In this document: positions 1 through 8,574 of the stretch, piece by piece
Numbering within the stretch: position 1 is the stretch's first letter
Layout of the letters: each line of letters begins with the position of its first letter
Assembly (NCBI GenBank): GCA_902465155.1
Contig: CABQLY010000002.1
Location: 102,076-166,075 of the forward strand
Direction of reading: 5' to 3'
Source of the DNA: an uncultured Oscillospiraceae bacterium
GTDB taxonomy: Bacteria > Bacillota > Clostridia > Oscillospirales > Acutalibacteraceae
Length of the DNA stretch: 64,000 nucleotides
Notes under the pieces: model-generated
The model's database searches: none
Seen by the model: only the letters and a program-made list of their open reading frames with translations
What the model was told of the DNA's origin: nothing
Program-made: the position numbers and the translations under genes

Positions 1-22
1 TATTTAAGAAAGGGTGAAACAA

Positions 23-1399
23 GTGGAATACCGTATTGAGCATGATTCCATGGGCGAAATGAAGGTTCCGGCCGACCGGCTTTGGGCGGCCCAAACCCAG
101 CGCAGCCACGAAAATTTTAAAATTGGTGTTGATATTGAAACAATGCCGCGGGAAATTACCCACGCCTTTGGCATTTTAAAAAAGGCCGCCGCTTTGGCCA
201 ACGCCGAGCTAAAGCCGGAAAAAATGACGGCCGAAAAGCTGCAGGCTATTTCTAAAGCGTGCGACGAAGTAATTTCCGGCGAATTAAACGGCCATTTTCC
301 CTTGGTGGTTTGGCAAACGGGCTCCGGCACGCAGTCTAACATGAACGCGAACGAGGTTATTGCCAACCGCGCCAACCAAATTGCCGGGCAAAAGCTTTGC
401 CACCCTAACGATGATATTAACATGAGCCAATCCTCGAACGATACCTTTCCAACCGCCATGCATATTTCAGCGGTTTTAGCGGTGGAGGATAAGCTTTTAC
501 CGGCTGTTGAACTGTTAATTCAAACCTTTAAGCGGCTGGAGGCCGAAAATGAGGGCATTGTAAAATCCGGCCGCACCCATTTGCAGGACGCTACGCCCAT
601 TAAATTCAGCCAGGAAATTTCGGGCTGGCGCGCCAGCTTAGAGCGGGACGCCGAGCTGTTAAAGGCTGCCCTAAAGCCGCTTTACGAGCTGGCGCTGGGC
701 GGCACGGCCGTTGGCACCGGCTTAAACGCCCCCAAGGGCTTTGCCGAGCTGGTTGCCAAAAAGGTTGCCGAGCTTACCGGCAAGCCGTTTGTAACGGCCC
801 AAAATAAGTTCCACGCCCTAACTTCTAAAGATGAAATTGTGTTCGCTCATGGGGCCATTAAGGCCACCGCCTGCGATATGCTTAAAATTGCCAACGATGT
901 TCGCTGGCTGGCCAGCGGCCCGCGCGACGGCCTTGGCGAAATTCACATTCCCGAAAACGAGCCGGGCTCCTCTATTATGCCGGGCAAGGTGAACCCCACC
1001 CAGTGCGAGGCGGTTACTATGGTAGCCGTGCAGGTAATGGGTAACGATGTTGCCGTTGGCATGGCGGCCTCGCAGGGGAATTTTGAACTGAACGTTTTTA
1101 TGCCGGTAACGGCCTACAACTTTTTGCAGTCGGCCCGTTTGCTGGCCGAAGCCATTGTTTCGTTTAACAATAACTGCGCCGTTGGCATTACCGCGAATAA
1201 AGAAAAAATGCACCACAACCTGCACAACTCTTTAATGCTGGTTACGGCGTTAAACCCCTACATTGGGTACGAGAACGCCGCAAAAACCGCCAAAAAAGCG
1301 TTTAAAGATAATATTTCTTTAAAACAGGCTTGTGTAGAGTTAGGTTTTTTAACGGCCGAAAAGTTCGATGAGGTTTTTCACCCCGAGCAAATGGTTTAA
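23..1399 (+). CDS. fumC: Fumarate hydratase, class II
   Basis: Reversible hydration of fumarate to malate in the cytoplasm. About 458 aa, full length for the class II family (homotetramer, no iron-sulfur cluster). The superfamily signature GSSIMPGKVNP lies near residue 315, and the N-terminal PADRLWAAQTQRS and central SGRTHLQDATP blocks are typical. A GTG at 14 opens a longer frame, but the purine-rich ribosome site at about 6-13 abuts it. GTG at 23 has normal spacing and gives the family-typical N-terminus (MEYRIEHDSMG). It is the first gene of a tightly packed operon whose last enzymes are fumarate reductase subunits, so it probably supplies fumarate from malate for the reductive branch to succinate. 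Identity is firm; the direction of flux is inference. Confidence 0.95.
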   Translation: MEYRIEHDSMGEMKVPADRLWAAQTQRSHENFKIGVDIETMPREITHAFGILKKAAALANAELKPEKMTAEKLQAISKACDEVISGELNGHFPLVVWQTGSGTQSNMNANEVIANRANQIAGQKLCHPNDDINMSQSSNDTFPTAMHISAVLAVEDKLLPAVELLIQTFKRLEAENEGIVKSGRTHLQDATPIKFSQEISGWRASLERDAELLKAALKPLYELALGGTAVGTGLNAPKGFAELVAKKVAELTGKPFVTAQNKFHALTSKDEIVFAHGAIKATACDMLKIANDVRWLASGPRDGLGEIHIPENEPGSSIMPGKVNPTQCEAVTMVAVQVMGNDVAVGMAASQGNFELNVFMPVTAYNFLQSARLLAEAIVSFNNNCAVGITANKEKMHHNLHNSLMLVTALNPYIGYENAAKTAKKAFKDNISLKQACVELGFLTAEKFDEVFHPEQMV

Positions 1400-1414
1400 A
1401 ACGGGAGGTTTGTA

Positions 1415-2221
1415 ATGAAGGTTAGTTATTTTCCGGGCTGCACCCTGCGCAATAAAGCAAAGGATTTAGACTTATACGCGCGGGAGTGCGCCAAGATTTT
1501 AGGCGTTGAACTTTGCGAAATTGAAAATTGGCAGTGCTGCGGCGGCGTGTTTGTTACCGCAAGAGATGAAATTGCAACCAAGCTTTCCAGCGTGCACGCC
1601 CTAACTGAGGCGCGAGATGCCGGGCGGCCGCTGGTTACCGTCTGTTCGGCTTGCCACAATGTAATTAAGCAAACCAATTACGCCCTGCAAAATGACGAGG
1701 AGTTTGCCAACAAGGTACATAACTACTTAGCGCAGGATAAAAACCCCGGCGAACCGTATAACGGGGAAACCACCGTGTACCATTATTTAGAGCTGCTGCG
1801 GGATGTTGTTGGGTTTGAAAAATTAAAACAGGCGGTTAAAAACCCGCTTACCGGCAAAAAAATTGCCGCGTACTACGGCTGTATGCTGCTGCGCCCCGGC
1901 AAGGTTATGGCAATGGACGATGTAGAAAATCCCAGAATTTTAGAGGATTTTATTCGCGCCTTAGGCGCCGAGCCGGTTTTGTTCCCCCAGCGCAACGAGT
2001 GCTGCGGTGGTTACGCCGCGTTGGAGGATAAAGCCCTAACGGCAAAAAAATCAAACGCGGTTTGCAGCAGCGCTTTAAACGGCGGTGCCGAGCTGTTGGT
2101 TACGGCCTGCCCGCTGTGTAAGTACAATTTAGTTAAAAACGCCGGCACCATTCCGGTAATGTATTTTACCGAGCTGTTGGCAATTGCCCTTGGCGTAAAG
2201 GAGGATGTTTATGCAAAGTAA
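1415..2221 (+). CDS. hdrB: Heterodisulfide reductase subunit B-like (HdrB), CCG-domain protein
   Basis: 268 aa with two cysteine-rich CCG domains. The first has PGCTLRN near residue 7, CCGG near 42 and CSACH near 73. The second has YYGCMLLRPG, ECCGGYAA near 196 and ACPLCKYN near 232. In methanogens these cysteines hold the two noncubane [4Fe-4S] clusters of the disulfide-reducing site. Here all the ligand cysteines appear present, so the site should be occupied. There is no reason to expect CoM-S-S-CoB in this bacterium. The natural acceptor may be another thiol/disulfide, or the site may relay electrons to the FrdB/FrdA pair encoded downstream. It overlaps hdrC by 11 bp. Family assignment is strong, substrate unknown. 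Confidence 0.9.
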   Translation: MKVSYFPGCTLRNKAKDLDLYARECAKILGVELCEIENWQCCGGVFVTARDEIATKLSSVHALTEARDAGRPLVTVCSACHNVIKQTNYALQNDEEFANKVHNYLAQDKNPGEPYNGETTVYHYLELLRDVVGFEKLKQAVKNPLTGKKIAAYYGCMLLRPGKVMAMDDVENPRILEDFIRALGAEPVLFPQRNECCGGYAALEDKALTAKKSNAVCSSALNGGAELLVTACPLCKYNLVKNAGTIPVMYFTELLAIALGVKEDVYAK

Positions 2222-2603
2222 AGCCGAACGCCAAAAGGAGCAGATCCTGCGCATGAGCGGGGTAAACCCGTTAAAATGTATGCGCTGCGGTAAATGCTCC
2301 GGCACCTGCCCCTCTTACGATGAAATGGAATATCACCCGCACCAGTTTGTTTACATGGTAGAAACCGGGGATATTAACGCTTTAATGCAATCAAAATCAA
2401 TTTACAAATGTCTTTCCTGCTTTGTGTGTGTAGACCGTTGCCCCCGCGGGGTAGAGCCGGCCAAGTTAATTGAGGCGGTTCGCCTTACGGTTATTCGGCA
2501 AAAGGGCGAAAATCACTTAACCGCAAACGATTTGCCCGCCCTGCTGGATGACGATATGCCGCAGCAGGCGTTGGTTAGCGCCATGCGCAAGTACGCAAAG
2601 TAA
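2211..2603 (+). CDS. hdrC: Heterodisulfide reductase subunit C-like (HdrC), 4Fe-4S protein
   Basis: About 130 aa. Two [4Fe-4S] motifs are visible, CMRCGKCSGTCPS near residue 24 and CLSCFVCVDRCPRG near residue 65, the usual HdrC pattern that passes electrons between HdrA and HdrB. The longest frame starts at an ATG at 2205, directly against AAGGAGG at 2198-2204. The ATG at 2211 has a 6-base spacer and is preferred. It overlaps the end of hdrB by 11 bp, suggesting translational coupling and fixed stoichiometry. Identity is firm in this context. Confidence 0.9.
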   Translation: MQSKAERQKEQILRMSGVNPLKCMRCGKCSGTCPSYDEMEYHPHQFVYMVETGDINALMQSKSIYKCLSCFVCVDRCPRGVEPAKLIEAVRLTVIRQKGENHLTANDLPALLDDDMPQQALVSAMRKYAK

Positions 2604-2618
2604 GAAAGGGGAAAAGTC

Positions 2619-4613
2619 ATGCAAAGAATTGGTGTATTTGTGTGCCACTGCGGCACCAATATTGCCGGTACGGTAGATGTGAAAGCTGTGGCCGAAGCGC
2701 TGAAAAGCGAGCCGGGCGTAGTATTTTCTACCGATTACCAATATATGTGCTCCCAAGCCGGGCAAAACATGATTATAGACGCCGTAAAGCAAAATAAGCT
2801 AACCGGCATTGTGGTTTGCTCCTGCTCGCCGCGGATGCACGAGGCTACTTTCCGCAAAACGGCTGCAGCCGCCGGCCTAAACCCCTACATGGTAGAAATT
2901 GCAAACATTCGCGAGCAATGCTCCTGGGTACATAAGGAGATGCCGATTGGCACCGAAAAGGCCATTATATTAGCCAAAGCCGCCGTTGCAAAGGTGCAGT
3001 TAAACGCGCCGCTTACCCCGGGTGAAAGCCCGGTTACCAAGCGCGCCTTGGTTATTGGCGGCGGAATTGCCGGTATTCAAACCGCTTTAGATATTGCCGA
3101 CGCCGGGTTCCCGGTAGATATTGTAGAAACCAAGCCGACCATTGGCGGCAAAATGGCGCAGTTAGATAAAACCTTTCCTACCTTAGACTGTGCCGCCTGT
3201 ATTTTAACCCCTAAAATGGTAGATGTTGCGCAGAACGATAAGATCCGCATTTTCTCCTATTCCGAGGTTACCGGGGTAAAGGGCTTTGTAGGTAATTTTG
3301 AGGTTACCATTAAACGCCGCGCCCGCTATGTAAAAGAGGATGTTTGCACCGGCTGCGGCCTTTGCACCGAAAAATGTCCCCAACGCAAAATACCAAACGA
3401 GTTTAATTTAGGTATGGATAACCGCCGCGCCATTTACATTCCCTTTGCGCAGGCGGTGCCAAAGGTTGCCACCATAGACCCGAATTACTGCATGATGCTG
3501 AAAACCGGTAAGTGCGGTGTTTGCTCGAAGGTATGTTCGGCCGGGGCTATTGATTACAAAGCCAAGGACGAATTTTTAGAGGAAAAATACGGCGCCATTG
3601 TTGTGGCAACCGGCTTTAACCCCATTTCTATGGAAAAATTTAACGAGTTTGCCTACGCCGATTCTAAAGACGTTATTACTTCGTTAGAGTTAGAACGCCT
3701 AATGAATGCTGCCGGTCCAACCGGCGGTACGCTGCTGCGCCCTTCCGACAACGAGCACCCGCACACCATTGTCTTTGTTCAGTGTGTGGGCTCCCGCTGC
3801 GAGGCCTGCGCCCAAAAGGGAAAAGAGTATTGCTCTAAGATCTGCTGTATGTACACGGCAAAGCACGCCATGCTAATTCGGGATAAATACCCCGATACCG
3901 AGGTTTATGTTTTTTACATTGATGTGCGTACCCCGGGCAAGAATTTTGATGAATTTTACCGCCGCGCGGTAGAGGAGTACGGCGTGCATTACATTAAAGG
4001 CATGGTTGGTAAGGTTTCGCCGCAGGGCAAAAAACTTATGGTGCAGGGCTCCGATTTAATTTACGGTAAGCAGCTGCACATTGAGGCCGACCTGGTTGTT
4101 TTAGCCGCCGCCATTGAGCCGGATAAATCTGCCCGCCCGCTGGCAACTATGTTAACCGCCAGTATGGATACCAACGATTTCTTTACCGAGGCGCACCCCA
4201 AGCTTCGCCCGGTAGAAAGCCCAACCGCCGGCGTGTTCCTTTCCGGCACCTGCCAAGGGCCTAAGGATATTCCCGAAACGGTTTCGCAGGCCGGTGCGGC
4301 CGCCTCTAAGGTTATTGGTCTGCTGTGTAAGGATAAATTAATTGGCAACCCCTGCATTGCCCATTCTAACGAGCTGATGTGCAACGGTTGCTCTACCTGT
4401 GAAAAGGTTTGCCCCTACGGCGCAATTACCTACGAGAATAAAGAGTTCCGTATGCCAAACAGAACCACCAAGCTGCGCCGCGTTGCCGTTGTGAACGAGG
4501 CGGTTTGCCAGGGCTGCGGCGCCTGCACGGTTGCCTGTATGTCCGGCGCTATGGATCTGCGCGGCTTTACCAGCAAACAAATTATGGCGGAGGTTGACGC
4601 AATATGCAAGTAA
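2619..4613 (+). CDS. hdrA: Heterodisulfide reductase subunit A-like (HdrA), bifurcating flavoprotein
   Basis: 664 aa, the flavin-containing core of Hdr complexes and, in studied members, the site of flavin-based electron bifurcation. The N-terminal Cys-containing segment (GVFVCHCGTNIAGTVD) is typical. The FAD dinucleotide fold GGGIAGIQTALDIAD sits near residue 145, followed by the HdrA-specific GGKMAQLDKTFPTLDCAACI. [4Fe-4S] motifs appear near residues 243 (CTGCGLCTEKCP), 298 (CGVCSKVCSAGA), 588 (CNGCSTCEKVCP) and 630 (CQGCGACTVACM). Its length matches single-unit HdrA. Its last codons overlap flxD, so HdrA and the MvhD-type partner are likely translated together. In known complexes it takes a hydride-derived electron pair and splits it between ferredoxin and HdrBC; ferredoxin reduction here is inferred. 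Confidence 0.93.
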   Translation: MQRIGVFVCHCGTNIAGTVDVKAVAEALKSEPGVVFSTDYQYMCSQAGQNMIIDAVKQNKLTGIVVCSCSPRMHEATFRKTAAAAGLNPYMVEIANIREQCSWVHKEMPIGTEKAIILAKAAVAKVQLNAPLTPGESPVTKRALVIGGGIAGIQTALDIADAGFPVDIVETKPTIGGKMAQLDKTFPTLDCAACILTPKMVDVAQNDKIRIFSYSEVTGVKGFVGNFEVTIKRRARYVKEDVCTGCGLCTEKCPQRKIPNEFNLGMDNRRAIYIPFAQAVPKVATIDPNYCMMLKTGKCGVCSKVCSAGAIDYKAKDEFLEEKYGAIVVATGFNPISMEKFNEFAYADSKDVITSLELERLMNAAGPTGGTLLRPSDNEHPHTIVFVQCVGSRCEACAQKGKEYCSKICCMYTAKHAMLIRDKYPDTEVYVFYIDVRTPGKNFDEFYRRAVEEYGVHYIKGMVGKVSPQGKKLMVQGSDLIYGKQLHIEADLVVLAAAIEPDKSARPLATMLTASMDTNDFFTEAHPKLRPVESPTAGVFLSGTCQGPKDIPETVSQAGAAASKVIGLLCKDKLIGNPCIAHSNELMCNGCSTCEKVCPYGAITYENKEFRMPNRTTKLRRVAVVNEAVCQGCGACTVACMSGAMDLRGFTSKQIMAEVDAICK

Positions 4614-5038
4614 AAGATTATAAACCGCTGATTGTGGCGTTTTGCTGTAACTGGTGCTCTTACGCCGGCGCCGACCTTGCCGGCAACAACCGGTTAAATT
4701 ACCCGGCCGATGTTAAAATTATTCGGGTGCCCTGCTCTTGCCGGGTAAACCCCATGTTTATTCTGCGCGCGTTTCAGCGCGGGGCCGACGGCGTTATTTT
4801 GTGCGGCTGCCACCCGGGCGACTGCCACTACACCTCCGGCAACTACTACACCCGCCGCCGCATGGCGCTGCTGTTTTCTATGTTAGATTATTTAGGCATA
4901 GAAAAGGAGCGCACCCGCGTAGAGTGGGTCAGCGCGGCCGAGGGCGCAAAATTTGCCGCCACTATGAACGATTTTGTGCAAACCGTTGCCGCCTTGGGCG
5001 AGAATAAAAGATTGGAGGATTTACGATGCAAGAAATAA
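4604..5038 (+). CDS. flxD: MvhD/FlxD-type [2Fe-2S] electron-transfer subunit
   Basis: 144 aa, matching the methyl-viologen-reducing hydrogenase delta subunit family. Diagnostic cysteines are in CCNWCSYAGADLAG near residue 13, PCSCRVNP near 44 and CGCHPGDCHY near 67. In Mvh and Flx systems this [2Fe-2S] protein docks to HdrA and passes electrons from the donor module (hydrogenase or NADH dehydrogenase) to it. No MvhA/MvhG hydrogenase genes are present; the following genes encode an NAD(P)H-type flavoprotein instead, so this is the Flx rather than the Mvh arrangement. The start overlaps the last 10 bp of hdrA and has a GGAGG ribosome site. Confidence 0.88.
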   Translation: MQVKDYKPLIVAFCCNWCSYAGADLAGNNRLNYPADVKIIRVPCSCRVNPMFILRAFQRGADGVILCGCHPGDCHYTSGNYYTRRRMALLFSMLDYLGIEKERTRVEWVSAAEGAKFAATMNDFVQTVAALGENKRLEDLRCKK

Positions 5039-6018
5039 ATCGCGAAATTCTCATTGCCAAAGCCGTAGAACTGCTGCAAAACGGCACGGTAGACCGCGTG
5101 CTGGGCTGGCAGGCCGGCGAGTTTGATTATGACATTACCCCCGCTGTGTTTGAAACGCCGGAGCAGCTAAAGCAAAGCTTTGTTTGGGGCGATTTTTGCG
5201 GCGCAAACTTTTCTAAATACCTTATTCAACAAACCCAAAACACCGCCTCTAAGGTTTTAGCGTTTTTAAAGCCGTGCGACACCTACAGCTTTAACCAATT
5301 GCTTACCGAGCACCGCTTTGACCGCGAAAAGGTTTATGCGGTTGGCGTTGGCTGTAACGGAATGTTGGATATAAACAAAATTAAGCAAAAGGCCGAGGGC
5401 GTGCTTTCGGTTTTAAGCAAGGGGGATACCGTTACCGTTAAAACCCTTTACGACGGCGAGCTGGAGTTGGCCTTTACCGATTTATTGGCCGAGCGTTGCC
5501 AAAGCTGTAAATCTAAAAAACATGTTGCGTATGACGAGTTGCTGGGTGCCGACGGCGAGGTGTTGGACTCTACCCGGTTTGACGAGGTAGCCCGTTTGGA
5601 AAAAATGACGCCCGACGAGCGCTACGCTTTTTGGCAAGGGGAGCTTTCCCGCTGTATTCGCTGCAACGCCTGCCGTGATGTTTGCCCGGCCTGCACCTGC
5701 GAAAAGTGCGTGTTTGACAACCCGAACTCCGGGGTAGAAAATAAATCGCCGGCCAACAGCTTTGAGGAAAAAATGTTCCACATTATTCGCGCGTTCCATG
5801 TAGTTGGCCGCTGCACCGATTGCGGCGAATGTTCCAGGGTATGTCCGCAGCACATTCCGCTGCACCTGTTAAACCGCAAATTTATTAAAGATATTAACAG
5901 CTTTTACGGGGATTACCAAGCCGGCGCCGAGGTTGGCAGCCGCGCCCCAATTGTAAATTACACCACCGAGGACTTAGAACCCGGCGAAGCCGTTGAAAGG
6001 GGTGAGGGGAATGTTTAA
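5026..6018 (+). CDS. FlxC-type 4Fe-4S electron-transfer protein
   Basis: 330 aa. The C-terminal third carries a cysteine-rich block near residue 210 (CIRCNACRDVCPACTCEKC) and a second [4Fe-4S] motif near residue 264 (CTDCGECSRVCPQHIP). The N-terminal 200 residues contain further conserved-looking cysteines (FLKPCDTYSF, VGVGCNGM, ERCQSCKSKKH) similar to FrhB-like or HdrA-associated iron-sulfur proteins. It sits between the MvhD-type subunit and the AsrA-like subunit, where FlxC occurs in Hdr-Flx clusters. It overlaps flxD and the next gene. The role as an electron relay in the NADH-oxidising half is inference from position and cofactors. Confidence 0.7.
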   Translation: MQEINREILIAKAVELLQNGTVDRVLGWQAGEFDYDITPAVFETPEQLKQSFVWGDFCGANFSKYLIQQTQNTASKVLAFLKPCDTYSFNQLLTEHRFDREKVYAVGVGCNGMLDINKIKQKAEGVLSVLSKGDTVTVKTLYDGELELAFTDLLAERCQSCKSKKHVAYDELLGADGEVLDSTRFDEVARLEKMTPDERYAFWQGELSRCIRCNACRDVCPACTCEKCVFDNPNSGVENKSPANSFEEKMFHIIRAFHVVGRCTDCGECSRVCPQHIPLHLLNRKFIKDINSFYGDYQAGAEVGSRAPIVNYTTEDLEPGEAVERGEGNV

Positions 6019-7045
6019 AATTGCTTTACAGCGCCTGCCGGAGCTGTTTGCAGCTATTGCCGCCGAGCAGACCTTGTACCTGCCGGTAGATACCAAAACC
6101 GGCGCAAAATTTGAAAAATGGGAAGAGGGCAAAACGCTTTCTAACGCGCTGAACACCGTTCGCAGCCCCAAAGACTTTTTCTTTCCCCAAACCGAAAATT
6201 TAATGGATTTTAAAACCGAGGGCAAAAAGATTGAAGTGATCGACACCCGCAGCGAGTGTGAGGATTTTGCCATTTTTGGCGTGCGCGCCTGCGATGTGCA
6301 AAGCTTTGAGGTGTTAGACCGGGTTTTTTTAGCCGACCCGGTAGATACCTACTACAAAAACCGCAGAGATCACGCTGTAATTTTCTCCCTTGCCTGCGTA
6401 AAGCCGGTTGAAACCTGTTTTTGCGGCACCTTTGGCATTGACGCCGCCGACCCGGCGGGCGATATTGTTTGCCACCAAACCGAAACCGAGCTTTATTTAA
6501 ACCCTAAAACCGAAAAAGGCGCCGCCTTGCTGCAAAAGCTTGGCAAACTGCTTGAGCCGGCTGAGGATAAGGATACCGCTGCCGTTAGTGCCGGGCAGCA
6601 GCAAACCCGCGAGCGCCTGCAAAAGCTGCCGCTTGCCGGCCTTTCGGCCGAAAAATTCGGTGCCAATAAAACCGAGGAATTTTTTAACGCGCCGGAGTGG
6701 GCCGAGCTTTCGGCCTCTTGCTTAGGGTGTGGCACCTGCACCTTTGTGTGCCCCACCTGCCAGTGCTACGATATTAAAGATTTTAACACCGGGCACGGAA
6801 TTCAGCGCTTTCGCTGCTGGGATTCCTGCATGTATTCCGAGTTTACAAAAATGTCGGCCGGGCAGCCGCGCTTAACGCAGTTAGAGCGGTTCCGCCAGCG
6901 TTTTATGCACAAGCTGGTTTATTTTCCAACCAACAATAACGGCATGTTCTCCTGCGTGGGGTGCGGGCGCTGCCTGGCAAAATGCCCCATTCAAATGAAC
7001 ATTGCAAAGGTTATGAAAAAATTAGGGGGGAATCGCAATGCCTGA
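6011..7045 (+). CDS. FlxB/AsrA-like 4Fe-4S dicluster protein
   Basis: About 344 aa, resembling anaerobic sulfite reductase subunit A and sulfhydrogenase beta subunits. There are two C-terminal [4Fe-4S] motifs, CLGCGTCTFVCPTCQC near residue 237 and CVGCGRCLAKCP near residue 315. Internal FGVRACDVQSF and CFCGTFG segments are typical of the AsrA N-terminal domain. The longest frame uses a TTG at 5993; ATG at 6011, preceded by a G-rich stretch, is preferred and overlaps flxC by 8 bp. It is followed, with an 8-bp overlap, by the AsrB-like flavoprotein, the standard partner order. Likely passes electrons from the NAD(P)H flavoprotein towards the MvhD-type subunit. Confidence 0.75.
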   Translation: MFKIALQRLPELFAAIAAEQTLYLPVDTKTGAKFEKWEEGKTLSNALNTVRSPKDFFFPQTENLMDFKTEGKKIEVIDTRSECEDFAIFGVRACDVQSFEVLDRVFLADPVDTYYKNRRDHAVIFSLACVKPVETCFCGTFGIDAADPAGDIVCHQTETELYLNPKTEKGAALLQKLGKLLEPAEDKDTAAVSAGQQQTRERLQKLPLAGLSAEKFGANKTEEFFNAPEWAELSASCLGCGTCTFVCPTCQCYDIKDFNTGHGIQRFRCWDSCMYSEFTKMSAGQPRLTQLERFRQRFMHKLVYFPTNNNGMFSCVGCGRCLAKCPIQMNIAKVMKKLGGNRNA

Positions 7046-7871
7046 AAATAAAGAACCGTTAATTCCGGTTATTGGCGAGGTTACCGATATTCGCATTGAT
7101 ACCCCGGATGTTAAAACCTTTCGCGTGGTAACGCCGGACGGCAAAAAGGCCTTTGAGCACAAGCCCGGCCAGTGCGCCATGCTTTCTATTCCCGGCGTGG
7201 GGGAGGCTATGTTTTCCATTACCTCCTCGCCAACCAATACCGAGTTTATGGAGTTTTCTATTAAAAAATGCGGCTGCGTTACCGAGTGGCTGCACGCCAT
7301 GGAGGTGGGCCAGCAGATTACCATCCGCGGGCCGTATGGCCACCCCTTTCCGGTAGATACCGCGTTTAAGGGCAAGGACCTGTTATTTATTGCCGGCGGT
7401 ATTGGCTTAGCGCCGCTGCGCTCGGTAATTAATTACTGCCGCCACTACCGCAGCGAGTACGGCGAAATTGATATTGTTTACGGCTCGCGCAGTATGCAGG
7501 ATTTAGTAGATTACAACGAGATTATTGAAGAATGGTCAAAGGACGCCGGCGTAAAGGTGCACCTTACCATTGACCGTGAGCAGCCGGAGTGGAAGGGCCA
7601 TGTTGGCTTTGTACCAAACTTTGTTAAAGAGCTTGGCTTTTCAACCAACAAGGTTGCCGTTTTGTGCGGCCCGCCTATTATGATTAAATTTACCCTTGCC
7701 GGTTTGCAGGAGCTTGGCTTTAACAAAACGCAGGTTTATACCACTATGGAGCTGCGCATGAAGTGCGGCATTGGCAAATGCGGCCGGTGCAACATTGGCG
7801 CAAAGTATGTTTGCAAAGACGGCCCGGTGTTCCGCTGCGACGAGCTGGATGAGCTGCCGGACGAGTATTGA
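7038..7871 (+). CDS. FlxA/AsrB-like NAD(P)H:acceptor flavoprotein (FAD + [2Fe-2S])
   Basis: 277 aa of the ferredoxin-NADP reductase superfamily. The FAD-binding barrel shows MFSITSSP near residue 57. The nucleotide-binding domain starts with GGIGLAPLRSV near residue 119. The C-terminus has CGIGKCGRCNIG followed by a fourth cysteine (YVCKDGPVF), the [2Fe-2S] pattern of PyrK/AsrB proteins. It would oxidise NADH or NADPH and feed electrons into the complex. The absence of hydrogenase subunits in the cluster makes NAD(P)H the expected electron donor for the HdrA module. Cofactor preference cannot be read with confidence. Confidence 0.85.
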   Translation: MPENKEPLIPVIGEVTDIRIDTPDVKTFRVVTPDGKKAFEHKPGQCAMLSIPGVGEAMFSITSSPTNTEFMEFSIKKCGCVTEWLHAMEVGQQITIRGPYGHPFPVDTAFKGKDLLFIAGGIGLAPLRSVINYCRHYRSEYGEIDIVYGSRSMQDLVDYNEIIEEWSKDAGVKVHLTIDREQPEWKGHVGFVPNFVKELGFSTNKVAVLCGPPIMIKFTLAGLQELGFNKTQVYTTMELRMKCGIGKCGRCNIGAKYVCKDGPVFRCDELDELPDEY

Positions 7872-7885
7872 TTGGAGGAAACACT

Positions 7886-8560
7886 ATGGAAAAAATGGTA
7901 AATATTTTTCTGTTTGGAAAACAGTACAGCGTACCGGATGATTTAACCATTATGCGCGCAATGGAATACGCCGGCTACCAGCTGGTGCGCGGCTGCGGCT
8001 GCCGAAACGGCTTTTGCGGCGCCTGCGCAACCATTTACCGCATTAAGGGCGACCGCGAGCTAAAAACCTGCCTGGCCTGCCAAACCAAGGTGGAAAACAA
8101 TATGTATGTTGCTACGCTGCCTTTCTTTCCGCTGGTTAAACAGGTTTACAACATTGAAAAGGTTCAGCCCACCGAGCAAATTATGATGCAGCTTTACCCC
8201 GAAATTTACGCCTGTGTTGGCTGCAACGCCTGCACCAAAAGCTGTACGCAGGGCTTAAATGTAATGCAGTACATTGCTTACGCGCAGCGCGGCGAGTTTG
8301 AAAAATGCGCCGAAGAATCTTTCGATTGCGTTATGTGCGGCGTTTGTTCCTCCCGCTGTCCTGCCGGAATTTCGCACCCGCAGGTGGCAATGCTGGCCCG
8401 CCGCTTAAACGGCAAGTACCTTGCCCCTAAAAGCGCCCATTTGGCCGAACGCGTGCAGGAAATTAAAGACGGCACCTTTACCGAACTTATTGAGAATTTA
8501 ATGGGTAAGCCGATTGAGGAAATGAAAGAGCTTTACAACAACCGTGAAATTGAAAAGTAA
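7886..8560 (+). CDS. frdB: Fumarate reductase/succinate dehydrogenase-type iron-sulfur subunit
   Basis: About 224 aa with FrdB/SdhB-like organisation. An N-terminal plant-ferredoxin-like [2Fe-2S] domain has CGCRNGFCGAC near residue 36 plus TCLAC near residue 64. Two C-terminal cluster motifs follow, CVGCNACTKSC near residue 109 and CVMCGVCSSRCP near residue 148. The frame opens at 7868, but ATG at 7886 lies 7 bases after a GGAGG site and is preferred. It is followed 14 bp later by the FAD subunit. No membrane anchor subunits (FrdC/FrdD or SdhC) are encoded nearby, so the enzyme is probably soluble and takes electrons from the Hdr/Flx proteins rather than from quinol. Confidence 0.83.
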   Translation: MEKMVNIFLFGKQYSVPDDLTIMRAMEYAGYQLVRGCGCRNGFCGACATIYRIKGDRELKTCLACQTKVENNMYVATLPFFPLVKQVYNIEKVQPTEQIMMQLYPEIYACVGCNACTKSCTQGLNVMQYIAYAQRGEFEKCAEESFDCVMCGVCSSRCPAGISHPQVAMLARRLNGKYLAPKSAHLAERVQEIKDGTFTELIENLMGKPIEEMKELYNNREIEK

Positions 8561-8574
8561 GGGGGAGCATTTAT

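Noticed and set aside
1415..4613. Archaeal origin or methanogenesis role for hdrBCA
   Set aside because: Codon use and gene packing equal the rest of the window, no methanogenesis genes are present, and Hdr-like genes are common in anaerobic bacteria.
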